Below are positions 31,887-42,159 of a stretch of 64,000 nt of DNA, one piece after another. The stretch is from assembly GCF_016464705.1 (NCBI RefSeq), contig NZ_JAEHOB010000004.1, positions 124,001-188,000 on the forward strand, in the 5' to 3' direction. This DNA is from Qaidamihabitans albus (lineage in GTDB: Bacteria; Actinomycetota; Actinomycetes; Mycobacteriales; Pseudonocardiaceae). The translations under genes and the position numbers were made by a program. The notes below the pieces were generated by a model. That model was given only the letters and a program-made list of their open reading frames with translations. It made no database searches and was not told the DNA's origin. Positions within the stretch are counted from its first letter, which is position 1. The number at the start of each line of letters is the position of its first letter.

Positions 31887-32678
31887 ATGAGCCTGACCAT
31901 CGCCGACGGTCCACTGTCCGGCCGCGCGCCGGACACCACCAACTACGAGCTCAACGGCCCCGCGCACAACCTGCTGATGCACCCGTTCCCGCGGCGGGTG
32001 CGGGCGGTGTTCGGTGGGGAGACAGTCGCCGACACGATGCGCGGGATGCTGCTGCACGAGACCGGGCTGCTGCCGCAGCTGTACTTCCCGGAAGCCGACA
32101 TCCGCGCGGAGCTGCTGGAACCGACCGAGCACAGCACGCACTGCCCGTTCAAGGGCGACGCGAGCTACCGCAGCGCACGCGTCGGCGACCGGGTCGCGGA
32201 GAACGCGGTGTGGAGCTACCCGCGGCCGATGCCCGCGGCGTCCTGGCTTGCCGGTTACGCGGCGATCTACTGGGACAGCATGGACGAGTGGTGGGACGAG
32301 GACGAGCGAGTGCACGGGCACCTGCGCGACCCGTACCACCGGGTGGACGTCCGGGCGAGCGCGCGGCATGTGCGCGTCTTCGACGGCGACCAGCTCGTCG
32401 CGGACGCCGACCGGCCCTTCCTGCTGTCCGAGACCGGCCTGCCCAACCGGTTCTACCTGCGCCGTGAGGACGTCCGGACGGACCTCCTCCGGCCGACCGA
32501 GACGCGGACCGTGTGCCCGTACAAGGGCACGGCGTCCTACCTGGGCAGGGACGGCCGCGACCTGGCCTGGAGCTACGAGGACCCGCTCGACGACGCGGTC
32601 AAGATCACCGGTCTCGTGTGCTTCGACCCGGCACAGGCCACCGTCGAGGTGGACGGCGAGCGCCTCCCCGCCGTCTGA
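31887..32678 (+). CDS. Tandem DUF427-domain protein
   Basis: A 263-residue protein made of two DUF427 domains. Each has the pattern VRAVFGGETVADTMRGMLLH / VRVFDGDQLVADADRPFLLS followed by ETGLPxxxYxxxxDxR and a THCPFKGDASY / TVCPYKGTASY motif. The second copy ends with VCFDPAQATVEVDGERL. DUF427 proteins have no established enzyme activity. The start is ATG 31887 with an AAAGGGAGG site. It stands alone; the downstream region is a decayed gene. Confidence 0.85.
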   Translation: MSLTIADGPLSGRAPDTTNYELNGPAHNLLMHPFPRRVRAVFGGETVADTMRGMLLHETGLLPQLYFPEADIRAELLEPTEHSTHCPFKGDASYRSARVGDRVAENAVWSYPRPMPAASWLAGYAAIYWDSMDEWWDEDERVHGHLRDPYHRVDVRASARHVRVFDGDQLVADADRPFLLSETGLPNRFYLRREDVRTDLLRPTETRTVCPYKGTASYLGRDGRDLAWSYEDPLDDAVKITGLVCFDPAQATVEVDGERLPAV

Positions 32679-32839
32679 CGGGCGTGCCGGAAGCGGAGAC
32701 ACAGCTGCGCACCGTGGGTGCCAGCGAGTCGCAAAGGCCAAGTGCTCCTCGGGGCATACCGGGACCTGGCCTTACGCATGAGCCTTGGATGCCAGCTGGT
32801 CAACAGCCGGTGCCGAGGTGGATCTCGTACACACAGTCG
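32679..32839. other. Intergenic region with no recognisable gene
   Basis: This 161-bp gap separates the DUF427 gene from the 3' end of the decayed gene on the other strand. I see no repeat, hairpin or coding pattern in it. Confidence 0.3.
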
Positions 32840-33438
32840 TCAAGTAGTCTCCGCGGCTCGTGGCAACCCCTGCTTGCCGGCTCGGACGGCACCCGCGACG
32901 ATGTCCGCCGCCCATAGCAGTGGCTCCGCAGGCCCCCACCTGTGGTCGATCCGGAAGTTGCTTCCTTGCGGCAGAGCGAAACGCGCGCTGGCAACCGTCC
33001 GCACGTCCCGTCGGTTCAGCGCCGTGATCCGCGATTCATCACGAGCCGCTCGACACCGTAGCCATGCAGTTCGAGCGTGAGGCAGTGAAGCGCCTTGGCA
33101 CGCGCACGCTCCTGGCGTCTGCGCGGCACGGGCGCGGCGACAGCGACGAGATGCAGGCCATCGAGTTCGCGGATTCGTTTGGCCGCGTTGCGCTGTTGCT
33201 GCGAATCCATGTCGCTCCAGTGCAGCTTGCCACCACGGTTGACACCGTAAACGGCCCGGAGAGCCACGCGCCTCTTCCTCGACCGTAGGCTCGAAGACCG
33301 GTGCGGCGACCACATAAAAGCCTCCGGTGTCAGCTTCCCGAACGACTCGTCGGCGAACGCTTGACGAAGAGGCTTCCTGCCGTTCGAGCATCGCCAGAGA
33401 ATACGGGCCCCGGCGCGACATGCGGGCCCCGACAGCAC
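32840..33438 (-). pseudogene. Frameshifted remnant of a DUF3800-like gene
   Basis: A single protein can be followed across two frames on the minus strand: LRQAFADESF, then (other frame) EADTGGFYVVAAPVFEPTVE, then back (ALRAVYGVNRGGKLHWSDMD and ELDGLHLVAVAAPVPRRRQE, KALHCLTLELHGYGVERLVM), then forward again (ITALNRRDVRTVASARFALP and IDHRWGPAEPLLWAADIVAG). Restoring frame needs a missing base near 33340, an extra base (or two missing) near 33270, and a missing base near 33042. The DESF start and acidic residues fit DUF3800-type, possibly nuclease-related, proteins. Three independent lesions argue against sequencing error alone. Confidence 0.7.
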
Positions 33439-33482
33439 TGAGGGCCGCCGGCACCGCGGAAGCGGTCACGGCGGCCCTCAGT
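33437..33482 (-). terminator. Hairpin terminator of gltA
   Basis: A 13-bp outer stem (ACTGAGGGCCGCC and complement) with an inner ACCGC-GGAA-GCGGT hairpin; it begins about 16 bp after the gltA stop on the minus strand. Confidence 0.75.
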
Positions 33483-33498
33483 ACGGGAAGTATGCGCC

Positions 33499-34812
<1,314 letters not shown>

Positions 34813-35038
34813 GCAAATGCCTCTCACGGTCACACGGGCCGGTGATGACCGCAGGTTTCGCAGGCCACCAGGTTCGTACACGAGGAGGATCTGACCTCGC
34901 CGCACACCGCCCCGCTGGGGTATGAATTCCCCCTTACGCTAGTCCAGAAGGCGCTCTGTTCGCAGCCGTGGCGTTACCCACAGCTAACGGTTTGCGACCA
35001 GGTTCACACGCCGGGCGTCAGTCCACGTGACACAAGCC

Positions 35039-35959
35039 TCAATGATCGTGTTCGAGCTCGGTCTCGGTGGGCGGCTCGGCACCGCTGCGGGACACCGTGA
35101 TCGCCGCCGCCCTTGCGGCGTAGCCGAGCGCGGCCAGCCAGTCGTCCTCACCCAGGGCCGACAGGTCGGTCACCCTGTGCCGCACCAGCCACGCCAGTAG
35201 CGCGCCCTGCACCGTGTCGCCGGCGCCGATGGTGTCGACGAGCCGGGTCGGCCTCGTCGGCGCCGTCGCCAGTTCGCCTGCGGGCGTGATCACCGACAGC
35301 CCGTCCGCGCCCTTCGTGAGCACCACCGCCTGCACCCCGGCGTCCAGCCAGCTCTTCGCCGCGGCGCTCACGTCGCCGCCGCCCGTGAGCCACTCCGCGT
35401 CGTCGAGCGAGATCTTGAGCAGCCGGACGTACGGCAGCCAGGAGGCGAACCTCGCCCGGTAGCTGTTCGCGTCGACGATCAGGTCGGCCCGGATGTTCGG
35501 GTCGAGTGCGGTGAGCACACCGCGGCCGGATTCCCTGCGCAACACCGTTTCGTACACGCTCGCGCCCGGCTCCAGCACCATGCCCAGCGTGCCGAGCGAC
35601 AGCGCGGCGGTGGAGCCGGGCAGCGGCCCTGGATCGGCGACCAGCCGATCGGCCGTGCCCTCGGTGTAGAAGCTGTACCGCGCGCTCGACCGCTCGTCGA
35701 AGGCGACCACCGCCAGCGTCGTCGGCTCCGGCCCGCGCTGGACGAGCGAAGTGTCCACCCTGGACTCCCGCAGCCGCGTCAGCAGCGCCTCGCCGAAGCC
35801 GTCGGTGGAGACGCGGGAGAGGAAGGCGCTCGGCACGCCGAGCCTGCCTGCCGTGACCGCCACGTTGTACGGCCCGCCGCCGAGCCTCGGCGCGAGCAGG
35901 TCCATAGTGGAACCGGCAGGGACGAGGTCGACGAGGGCTTCGCCTCCGGAGACAATCAC
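35039..35959 (-). CDS. PfkB-family sugar kinase (fructokinase-like)
   Basis: A 306-residue ribokinase-superfamily kinase. Family signatures: GGEALVDLVPAG at the start, RLGGGPYNVAVTAGRLG, TALDPNIRADL, and the C-terminal anion-hole/catalytic base motif VDTIGAGDTVQGALLAWL. It phosphorylates a sugar or nucleoside; the motifs fit fructokinases. GTG 35959 is the best start (Val-Ile-Val-Ser-Gly-Gly). It is 10 bp downstream of the TetR gene, so the two are likely co-transcribed, although a metabolic link is not clear. Confidence 0.85.
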   Translation of the reverse strand: MIVSGGEALVDLVPAGSTMDLLAPRLGGGPYNVAVTAGRLGVPSAFLSRVSTDGFGEALLTRLRESRVDTSLVQRGPEPTTLAVVAFDERSSARYSFYTEGTADRLVADPGPLPGSTAALSLGTLGMVLEPGASVYETVLRRESGRGVLTALDPNIRADLIVDANSYRARFASWLPYVRLLKISLDDAEWLTGGGDVSAAAKSWLDAGVQAVVLTKGADGLSVITPAGELATAPTRPTRLVDTIGAGDTVQGALLAWLVRHRVTDLSALGEDDWLAALGYAARAAAITVSRSGAEPPTETELEHDH

Positions 35960-35969
35960 GGACGGGATG

Positions 35970-36620
35970 CTAGCCCACCGCCCCCCACGGCGACGTTTCG
36001 CGCCGCTGGATTCCTCCGAGCAGTAGATCGGCGAGCGCCGTGAACGCCTCGGCGTCCGTGACGCCGGCGCGGGCACCGACGACACCGGTCTGGATCGCCT
36101 CCACGAGCAGCCCGGCCATCTCGGCGATGAGGGTCGCGTGCACGTCGCGGAACACCCCGTCGGCCACGCCCTTGGCGATGAACGAGCGGATCCGTCCCGC
36201 CGCGGCCTGGGAGTTCATCTCGTAGGCGGCCCGCGCCGGCTGGAACGCGGCGACGTCGTTCATGAACGCCGGTGAGGCGCGGTTGAGCTCCTCGGACACA
36301 CCGGCGAGATACACCTCGATGATCTTGCGGGCGTCGTCGACACCCTCGATCCGCCGCTCGATCTTCTCGGCCGCGCCCTTGAAGAACCGCCCGACCACCT
36401 TGACCGCGAGCTGTTCCTTGCTCGGCGCGAGCGCGTACAGCGTGGTCTTCGAGCAGTGCATCCGGGCGGCCAGGTCGTCCAGCGTGAACGCGACGAAGCC
36501 CTCCGCGAGGAACAGCTCCTCCAGCTCGGAAAGCAGCGCGCGCTGCCTGGCCGTGGGCTGCTTACGGGTCTGGCGCGAACTCGACAGCACCCGGGAAGCG
36601 TACTCGTCGACATCAGGCAT
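35970..36620 (-). CDS. TetR-family regulator divergent from acyl-CoA dehydrogenase
   Basis: A 216-residue TetR regulator. The HTH region is FTLDDLAARMHCSKTTLYAL followed by APSKEQLAVKVVGRFF. The ligand domain has YLAGVSEELNRASPAFMNDV. ATG 36620 is chosen; longer readings run through the operator region. The divergent acyl-CoA dehydrogenase starts 85 bp away, across an AT-rich gap with repeated half-sites, so it most likely controls that gene and itself. Confidence 0.87.
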   Translation of the reverse strand: MPDVDEYASRVLSSSRQTRKQPTARQRALLSELEELFLAEGFVAFTLDDLAARMHCSKTTLYALAPSKEQLAVKVVGRFFKGAAEKIERRIEGVDDARKIIEVYLAGVSEELNRASPAFMNDVAAFQPARAAYEMNSQAAAGRIRSFIAKGVADGVFRDVHATLIAEMAGLLVEAIQTGVVGARAGVTDAEAFTALADLLLGGIQRRETSPWGAVG

Positions 36621-36705
36621 CCGTATATAGTACCGTATACCCAACCTCAGTATCATTTTCAGTACAGAAATATTCAGTACAGAGATCTCGATGTGGAGAA
36701 CCGTC
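36621..36705. promoter_or_regulatory. Shared divergent promoter with direct repeats and an AT-rich palindrome
   Basis: The gap holds two copies of TTCAGTACAGA (36658-36668 and 36673-36683), spaced 15 bp apart, and a GTATATAGTACCGTATAC imperfect palindrome (36623-36640). Its base composition is strikingly AT-rich for this genome. It probably contains the operator of the adjacent TetR protein. Confidence 0.55.
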
Positions 36706-37857
36706 ATGCCGGCAGACCGCCTGCTGCCCAGCACCGAAGCGGAGGACCTCCTCGCGCTCGCCAGGGAGATCGCCCGCGAGGAGCTGGCGCCGCATGCCGC
36801 GAGCTACGAGGAGGCCGGGCGGTTCCCGCGGGAACAGTTCCGGCTGCTGGGCAAGTCCGGCCTGCTGGGGCTGCCGTACCCGCAACGGTGGGGCGGCGGC
36901 GACGTGTCCTACGAGGTCTACCTCCAGGTGCTGGAGGAGATCGCGAGCGCCTGGATGTCGGTCGGGGTCGGGCTTTCGGTGCACACCATGTCGTGCTTCG
37001 CCCTGGCCCACCACGGCACCGACGAGCAGCGGCAACGGTGGCTGCCCGCGATGCTGGAGGGTCAGCTGCTCGGCGCGTACGCGCTGTCCGAGGCACACGC
37101 CGGCTCCGACGCGGCGGCGCTGTCCACGCGGGCTCGCCGCGACGGTGACGCCTACGTCGTCAACGGCACCAAGGCCTGGATCACCCACGGCGGCGAGGCC
37201 GACTTCTACACGACGATGGTGCGCACGTCGGACGACGGCGCGGACGGCATCAGCTGCCTGCTCGTGGACGGTGCGACGCCGGGTCTCTCCGCCGCCGCAC
37301 CGGAGCGCAAGATGGGGCTCACCGGCTCCACCACGGCGCAGCTGATCTTCGACGACGCCCGGGTGAGCGCCGACCGCCTGCTCGGCGCCGAGGGAGAGGG
37401 GCTCCGGATCGCGCTGGCCGCCCTCAGCTCGGGCCGGCTGGGCATCGCCGCGTGCTCGGTGGGGCTCGCACAGGCCGCGCTGGACGAGGCGGTGGCATAC
37501 GCCAAGGGGCGCACGCAGTTCGGGCAGCCGATCATCGAGTTCCAGGGCGTCGAGTTCCTGCTCGCCGACATGGCGGCGGCGATCGAGCCGGCCCGCGCCA
37601 TGTACCTGGACGCGGCACGGCGTCGCGACCGCGGGCTGCCATTCCACCGACAGGCCTCGATCGCGAAGCTCGTCGCCACCGACGCCGCGATGAAGGTGAC
37701 CACCGACGCCGTGCAGGTGCTCGGCGGAGCCGGCTACACGCGCGACTTCCCGGTGGAGCGCTACATGCGCGAGGCGAAGGTGCCGCAGATCTTCGAGGGC
37801 ACCAACCAGATCCAGCGCGTGGTCATCGCCCGCGAGCTGCGCAGGAGTCGTGAGTGA
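36706..37857 (+). CDS. Acyl-CoA dehydrogenase
   Basis: A 383-residue enzyme with a complete acyl-CoA dehydrogenase fold: [58 protein letters not shown] and the C-terminal [20 protein letters not shown] and [19 protein letters not shown] (the catalytic Glu is in EGTNQIQ in the usual short-chain arrangement). ATG 36706 is preferred because GGAGA lies six bases upstream; ATG 36691 is weaker. It is divergent from the TetR gene and ends in repeat copy 8, opposite the amidohydrolase. Confidence 0.9.
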   Translation: MPADRLLPSTEAEDLLALAREIAREELAPHAASYEEAGRFPREQFRLLGKSGLLGLPYPQRWGGGDVSYEVYLQVLEEIASAWMSVGVGLSVHTMSCFALAHHGTDEQRQRWLPAMLEGQLLGAYALSEAHAGSDAAALSTRARRDGDAYVVNGTKAWITHGGEADFYTTMVRTSDDGADGISCLLVDGATPGLSAAAPERKMGLTGSTTAQLIFDDARVSADRLLGAEGEGLRIALAALSSGRLGIAACSVGLAQAALDEAVAYAKGRTQFGQPIIEFQGVEFLLADMAAAIEPARAMYLDAARRRDRGLPFHRQASIAKLVATDAAMKVTTDAVQVLGGAGYTRDFPVERYMREAKVPQIFEGTNQIQRVVIARELRRSRE

Positions 37858-37892
37858 GGAACCGCGTTCTAACTCGCGTGCGCACTCACGAG
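37848..37892 (+). repeat. Palindromic intergenic repeat, copy 8 (extended type)
   Basis: Core GTTCTAAC between arms TCGTGAGTG and CACTCACGAG. The acyl-CoA dehydrogenase stop (37855-37857) is the second TGA in the left arm. The right flank repeats the 24-bp module (37894-37917) of copies 5 and 6. The element lies between convergent genes. Confidence 0.9.
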
Positions 37893-37938
37893 AGGTGACC
37901 AGGCACAACGCCGCGCCTGCATGGACGCCACAGCTCGC

Positions 37939-39150
37939 TCACTCGCGGTAGCGGCGTTCCGCGACGACGCCCACCCCGGCGGCCTCGTCGAAGCGGTAGA
38001 CCTGGCGCCCCTGGACGAACACCCGCATCGCGCGGTTCTGGATGTCCAGCGGGTCGCCCGACCACACGACGACATCCGCGTCGAGCCCCGGCTTCAGGGC
38101 ACCGACCCGGTCGTCCAGGCCCAGCATCGCCGCCGGGTTGACGGTCAGCGCACGGATCGCGGTGTCCGGGTCGAGCCCGTCCTTCACTGCCAGCGCCGCC
38201 TGGTACACGAGAAAGTCGATCGGGATCACCGGGGCGTCGGTGGTGATCGCCAGCCGCACCCCGGCCCGCGCCAGGATGCCGGCCGCGCGCAGGGTGCGGT
38301 GGCGTACCTCGACCTTCGACCGGGACGTCATCAGCGGCCCGAGGATCACCGGGATGTCGTGCTCGGCGAGGAAGTCGGCGATCAGGTGGCCCTCGGTGCC
38401 GTGGTTGACGACGAGCTTGTAGCCGAACTCCTCGGCGAGCCGGACGGCGGTGACGATGTCGTCGGCGCGGTGGGTGTGCTGGTCCCAGTAGAGCTCGCCG
38501 TCGAGCACCCTGCTGAGCGTCTCCAGGGTGAGATCCATGTCGAACGGCTTGTTCTCGGACCGGGCGTGCTCGCGCTGGGCGGCGTAGTTGCGGGCCTTGG
38601 TGAACGCCTCCCGCAGCACCGCCGCGACACCGAGTCTGGTCGCCGGAGTCCTGTCCTTCTCGCCGTAGACGCGTTTCGGGTTCTCGCCGAGCGCGCTCTT
38701 CACGCTGACCGACTCGGCGAAGATCATGTCGAGCACCGTGCGGCCCCACGTCTTCACGCCGACGGTCTGGCCGCCGATGGGATTGCCGGAGCCGGGCTTG
38801 ACCACGACGCTGGTGACGCCGCCGGAGAGCGCATCGTCGAAGCCGACCTCGTACGGATCGATGCCGTCGATCGCGCGGAAGCGCGCGCCGTTGGGGTCGG
38901 TCATCTCGTTCGTGTCGTTGCCCGACCAGCCCTCGCCCTCCTCGTGCACGCCGAGGTGGGCGTGCGCGTCGATGAAGCCGGGCAGCACCCAGCAGCCGGC
39001 CGCGTCGACGAGCTCGGCGTCCTCGGGAATGTCCACATCCGCTTCCGTGCCCACCGCGACGATCCGGCCGTCCGAGATGAGCACCGTGCCGCCGTCGATC
39101 GGATCCCCTCCGACAGGGACGACGTAGCCACCAACGATCGCGCTAACCAT
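37939..39150 (-). CDS. Amidohydrolase (imidazolonepropionase-like)
   Basis: A 403-residue metal-dependent hydrolase. Signatures: GGTVLISDGRIVAVG, the metal-binding FIDAHAHLGVHEEG (HxH), a lysine-bearing TSVVVKPGSGNPIGGQTVGV, VVNHGTEGHLIADF (His), and ITTDAPVIPIDF (Asp), followed by the C-terminal LKPGLDADVVVWSGDPLD. This matches the imidazolonepropionase-like amidohydrolases; dipeptidase-like activity is also possible. ATG 39150. Located opposite the acyl-CoA dehydrogenase, with repeat copy 8 at their 3' junction. Confidence 0.85.
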   Translation of the reverse strand: MVSAIVGGYVVPVGGDPIDGGTVLISDGRIVAVGTEADVDIPEDAELVDAAGCWVLPGFIDAHAHLGVHEEGEGWSGNDTNEMTDPNGARFRAIDGIDPYEVGFDDALSGGVTSVVVKPGSGNPIGGQTVGVKTWGRTVLDMIFAESVSVKSALGENPKRVYGEKDRTPATRLGVAAVLREAFTKARNYAAQREHARSENKPFDMDLTLETLSRVLDGELYWDQHTHRADDIVTAVRLAEEFGYKLVVNHGTEGHLIADFLAEHDIPVILGPLMTSRSKVEVRHRTLRAAGILARAGVRLAITTDAPVIPIDFLVYQAALAVKDGLDPDTAIRALTVNPAAMLGLDDRVGALKPGLDADVVVWSGDPLDIQNRAMRVFVQGRQVYRFDEAAGVGVVAERRYRE

Positions 39151-39256
39151 AGTTCGACACGCTAACGAATCCGTCCGTCCGGGTGAAACCGCCCTGCCGC
39201 TACGGAAACCACACCGAGACGATCATGCGATACTGACCGTGACACGAGGAGGACCC

Positions 39257-39854
39257 GTGACCGCGCTGCCCGAGCACCCCCACGAGTCGAACCGGCTGTT
39301 GACGATCACCGAATACGCGGCACTCGGCGAGACCGAACCCGGTTACACGGAGCTGCAGGAAGGCCGCCTGGTCATGTCGCCGAGTCCGGCACCGAACCAC
39401 AACCTCGCAGGACTGGAGCTGGCGATCCAGCTCCGCCCACAGCTTCCCGCTGAGCTCCGTGTGGTTCCTGACGTCGATGTCGATCTTCAGTTGGCCGGAC
39501 CGGACGAACCGGGTTTTTCCCGGCGGCCAGACCTGGTGGTGGTCGAGCGCAAGGAACTCGACCGGGTACGGGGCGAAGGCGGCCTGCTCCGTGCTTCCGA
39601 GATCGCGGTCATCGTCGAGATCGTCTCCCCCCAGCTCGTGGCGCACGGACACCGTCATCAAGCACGGCGAGTACGCCGACGCCGGCATCCCGTACTACTG
39701 GGTCGTGGACCTCAGCGAGCCTGTCTCCCTGGTCGCCGGTCACCTCGCCGGGGAGTTCGGCTACCAGGACGCGCCGGCCGTCACCGGCACGTTCACCACG
39801 GCCGAGCCGTTCCCGGTCAGGCTGGACCTGACCCGGCTGTCCCACGACTCGTGA
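39257..39854 (+). pseudogene. Uma2-family endonuclease-like gene, frameshifted in a C6 run
   Basis: A PD-(D/E)XK-fold Uma2 protein split by a frame change. The first part reads LLTITEYAALGETEPGYTEL and RRPDLVVVERKELDRVRGEG, then EIAVIVEIVS; the frame then shifts at a run of six C (39627-39632). Removing one C gives VSPSSWRTDTVIKHGEYADA and GIPYYWVVDL to the end, a normal Uma2 C-terminus with the catalytic lysine. The GTG start 39257 has a strong GAGGAGG site. Either a recent mutation, a programmed or phase-variable run, or a sequencing error; the sequence alone cannot decide. The stop is in repeat copy 9. Confidence 0.8.
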
Positions 39855-39893
39855 GTGCGGACACGAGTTCTAACTCGTGTCCGCACTCACGAG
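39848..39893 (+). repeat. Palindromic intergenic repeat, copy 9 (perfect palindrome)
   Basis: Perfect 22-bp arms around CT (core GTTCTAAC), 46 bp in all. It provides the TGA (39852-39854) of the Uma2-like gene and lies between convergent genes; the aldose epimerase stop follows 8 bp beyond it. Confidence 0.93.
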
Positions 39894-39900
39894 TGCTCGC

Positions 39901-40806
39901 TCACCGCACGCGGATACCCCAGCTGCCGCGCCACGACTCGCCCGGTTGCAGCTCGATGAGGTCGGTGCCGGAGTTGAGCGCGTCGGCCGGGCACGTCATC
40001 GGCTCGATCGCGATCGCCCGGCCCCGGCTCCCCAGCTCCCCGGGGGTGAACACCTGCACCCAGCCGAAGGAGCGCTCGGTCCACACGTCGAGCGTCGTCT
40101 CGTCGTGGGCGAGCAGGTGGTGGTACCGGTCGTCGTCGGCGGCTTCGAGCCCGCCGAAGGCCGTGTCGAGGTCCAGCTCCGCCACCGGCCTCCCGGCCCG
40201 CAGGTCGTACTCGGTGCCCGCGACGTCCCGCTCCTCGGCGTAGGGCAGCTGCTCGTCGGCGTCGTACGGGCGCACCCGCGTCGCGGGCAGGGTGAGCGTC
40301 AGCTCGTCGGTCGGCACGTCTCCGATGCGGAGGTAGGGATGGGTGCCGACGCCGACGCCGACGGGGCTTTCGCCGTCGTTGCGCAACTCGTGCGTGACGG
40401 TCAGCTCGCGCGGCGCGAGCTCGTAGTCGATCACCGCGTGCAGCGGCACCGGCCAGCCGGGCTCGTCGACGATGTCGATCGCCATCCTGATCGACGACTC
40501 CGCATGCTCCAGCAGCTGCCACTCCCTGTTCCGGACCAGACCGTGGATGGCATTGCCGCGCTTGGGCTCGGTCATCTCCAGCCGCTGCGGCTCGCCGCGG
40601 TAGGTCCACCGCGCGTCCTTGGTGCGGTTCGGCCACGGCAGCAGCACCTGCCCGGCACCTTTCGGCGGCTTGTCCGCGGGGTCGAACGTCTCGACGTAGG
40701 GAACGCCGCCGATCTCGAACGCGCGCAGGCCCGCGCCGATCTCGGTGACCACCGCACGGGCGGCACCCCGGGTGAGCTCGAACTGTTCGCCGGTCGGATT
40801 CGCCAT
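39901..40806 (-). CDS. Aldose 1-epimerase family protein
   Basis: A 301-residue galactose mutarotase-fold protein that interconverts sugar anomers or the like. It has the conserved KRGNAIHGLVRNREWQL (His), GVGVGTHPYLRIGDV (second His) and the C-terminal AIAIEPMTCPADALNSG with the catalytic Glu region. ATG 40806 is preferred over a TTG at 40815. It converges with the Uma2-like gene and is downstream of the MFS exporter gene on the same strand, with 33 bp between. Confidence 0.85.
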   Translation of the reverse strand: MANPTGEQFELTRGAARAVVTEIGAGLRAFEIGGVPYVETFDPADKPPKGAGQVLLPWPNRTKDARWTYRGEPQRLEMTEPKRGNAIHGLVRNREWQLLEHAESSIRMAIDIVDEPGWPVPLHAVIDYELAPRELTVTHELRNDGESPVGVGVGTHPYLRIGDVPTDELTLTLPATRVRPYDADEQLPYAEERDVAGTEYDLRAGRPVAELDLDTAFGGLEAADDDRYHHLLAHDETTLDVWTERSFGWVQVFTPGELGSRGRAIAIEPMTCPADALNSGTDLIELQPGESWRGSWGIRVR

Positions 40807-40839
40807 GCTGCCCAACCTATCGCCGGGGCGATCCTGTGC

Positions 40840-42123
40840 TCAGGCGGCCGCGCGGGACTCGCCTGCCACGGGCGCGCGGTACCGCCAGAACGCGGGCAGC
40901 AGCGCCACCGCCAGCAGCACGAGGACGATCACGAGCACGCCGCCGCCGGTGGCGGCCGCCGTGGTGCCCACGCCCGCGGCCGCCCAGCCGTGGGTCAGGT
41001 CCGCCAACCGAGGGCCGCCCGCGACGACCACGGTGAACGCACCCTGGGTGCGGCCGCGCATCTCGTCGGTGGCCGCGGACTGCAGGATCGCCATCCGGTA
41101 AATCGCACTGACCATGTCGGCCGCGCCGCCGATCGCCAGGAACAGCACGGCGAGCCAGAGCGAGCTCGAAAGGCCGAAGCCCACCACCGCGAGACCCCAC
41201 ACGCAGATGGCGGCGACCACGGCGACCCCCTGCCGCCGCACCCTGCTCACCCAGCCGGACATCAGCCCGATCAGCATGGCGCCGATCGGGATCGCGGCGA
41301 ACAGCAGGCCCAGCGCGAACCCGCCGCCCGGCGGGTCACCGAACGTGCGCTCGGCCATCTCGGGAAAGAGCGCGCGGGGCATCCCGGCGACCATCGCGAC
41401 GACGTCCACCACGAACGAGGCGAGCAGGATCTTCCGCGTCGCCATGTACCGGAAACCGTCCGCGACGTCCCGCAGGCCCGCCCTCCGCACGGCACCTGCC
41501 AGCGGTGGCAGCGGCGGCAGCCGCCACACCGCCCACAGCACCACGACGAGCGCGACGGTGTCGACAAGGTACAAACTGGACAGACCGACCACCGGCAGCA
41601 GCGCGCCGGCCGCCATCGGGCCGAACACCGCGCCGAACATGCTCATCGTGCCGTTGAGCGCGGCCGCCGAGGGCAGCAGGTGCTCCGGAACCAGCCGGGC
41701 CACGGCGGCGTTGCGCGTCGGCATGTTGATCGCGAAGAACGCCTGGTTGACGCCGAGCAGCGCGAGCACCACCCACACCGAGTCCACCGCGAAGAACGCC
41801 TGGGCCCAGAGCAACGCGGCGGTGCCCGCGATACCCGTGTTGGACACCATGAGCAGCTTGCGCCGGTCGACGGTGTCCGCGATCGCGCCGCCCCACAGGC
41901 CGAAGACGAGCAGCGGCACGAGAGCCACCGCGCCGGTGAGGCCGACGTAGCCCGAGGAGCCGGTGAGGTCGAAGACCTGCTTCGGCACCGCGACCGCGGT
42001 CAGCTGACTGCCGAGCGCGGTGACGACGGAGCTGACCCAGAGCCGGCGGAAGGCCGGAATCCGGAGCGGCCGCCGGTCGACGACGATCGAACCGAGTGCC
42101 CTGCGCGCCCGCCGCTGACTCAC
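40840..42123 (-). CDS. MFS transporter, EntS-like exporter family
   Basis: A 427-residue 12-helix MFS protein of the MFS_3 group: FRRLWVSSVVTALGSQLTAV in helix 1, GLWGGAIADTVDRRKLLMVS in the 2-3 loop (the MFS A-motif), ATRKILLASFVVDVVAMVAG in the second half. Relatives include enterobactin exporter EntS and drug exporters. GTG start 42123. A GGTTAGC-N7-GCTAACC inverted repeat sits 5 bp upstream of the start. The substrate is unknown. It lies between aldose epimerase and pdxH on the same strand. Confidence 0.82.
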   Translation of the reverse strand: MSQRRARRALGSIVVDRRPLRIPAFRRLWVSSVVTALGSQLTAVAVPKQVFDLTGSSGYVGLTGAVALVPLLVFGLWGGAIADTVDRRKLLMVSNTGIAGTAALLWAQAFFAVDSVWVVLALLGVNQAFFAINMPTRNAAVARLVPEHLLPSAAALNGTMSMFGAVFGPMAAGALLPVVGLSSLYLVDTVALVVVLWAVWRLPPLPPLAGAVRRAGLRDVADGFRYMATRKILLASFVVDVVAMVAGMPRALFPEMAERTFGDPPGGGFALGLLFAAIPIGAMLIGLMSGWVSRVRRQGVAVVAAICVWGLAVVGFGLSSSLWLAVLFLAIGGAADMVSAIYRMAILQSAATDEMRGRTQGAFTVVVAGGPRLADLTHGWAAAGVGTTAAATGGGVLVIVLVLLAVALLPAFWRYRAPVAGESRAAA

Positions 42124-42127
42124 AGAT

Positions 42128-42148
42128 GGTTAGCCTACGCAGCTAACC
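42128..42148. promoter_or_regulatory. Inverted repeat at the MFS start (possible operator or attenuator)
   Basis: GGTTAGC - 7 bp - GCTAACC, directly before the GTG start. The left half resembles half of an iron box (TTAGGTTAGSCTAACCTAA), but the right half does not continue it. A role in MFS regulation is possible. Confidence 0.35.
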
Positions 42149-42159
42149 GTCTGCGCCGG

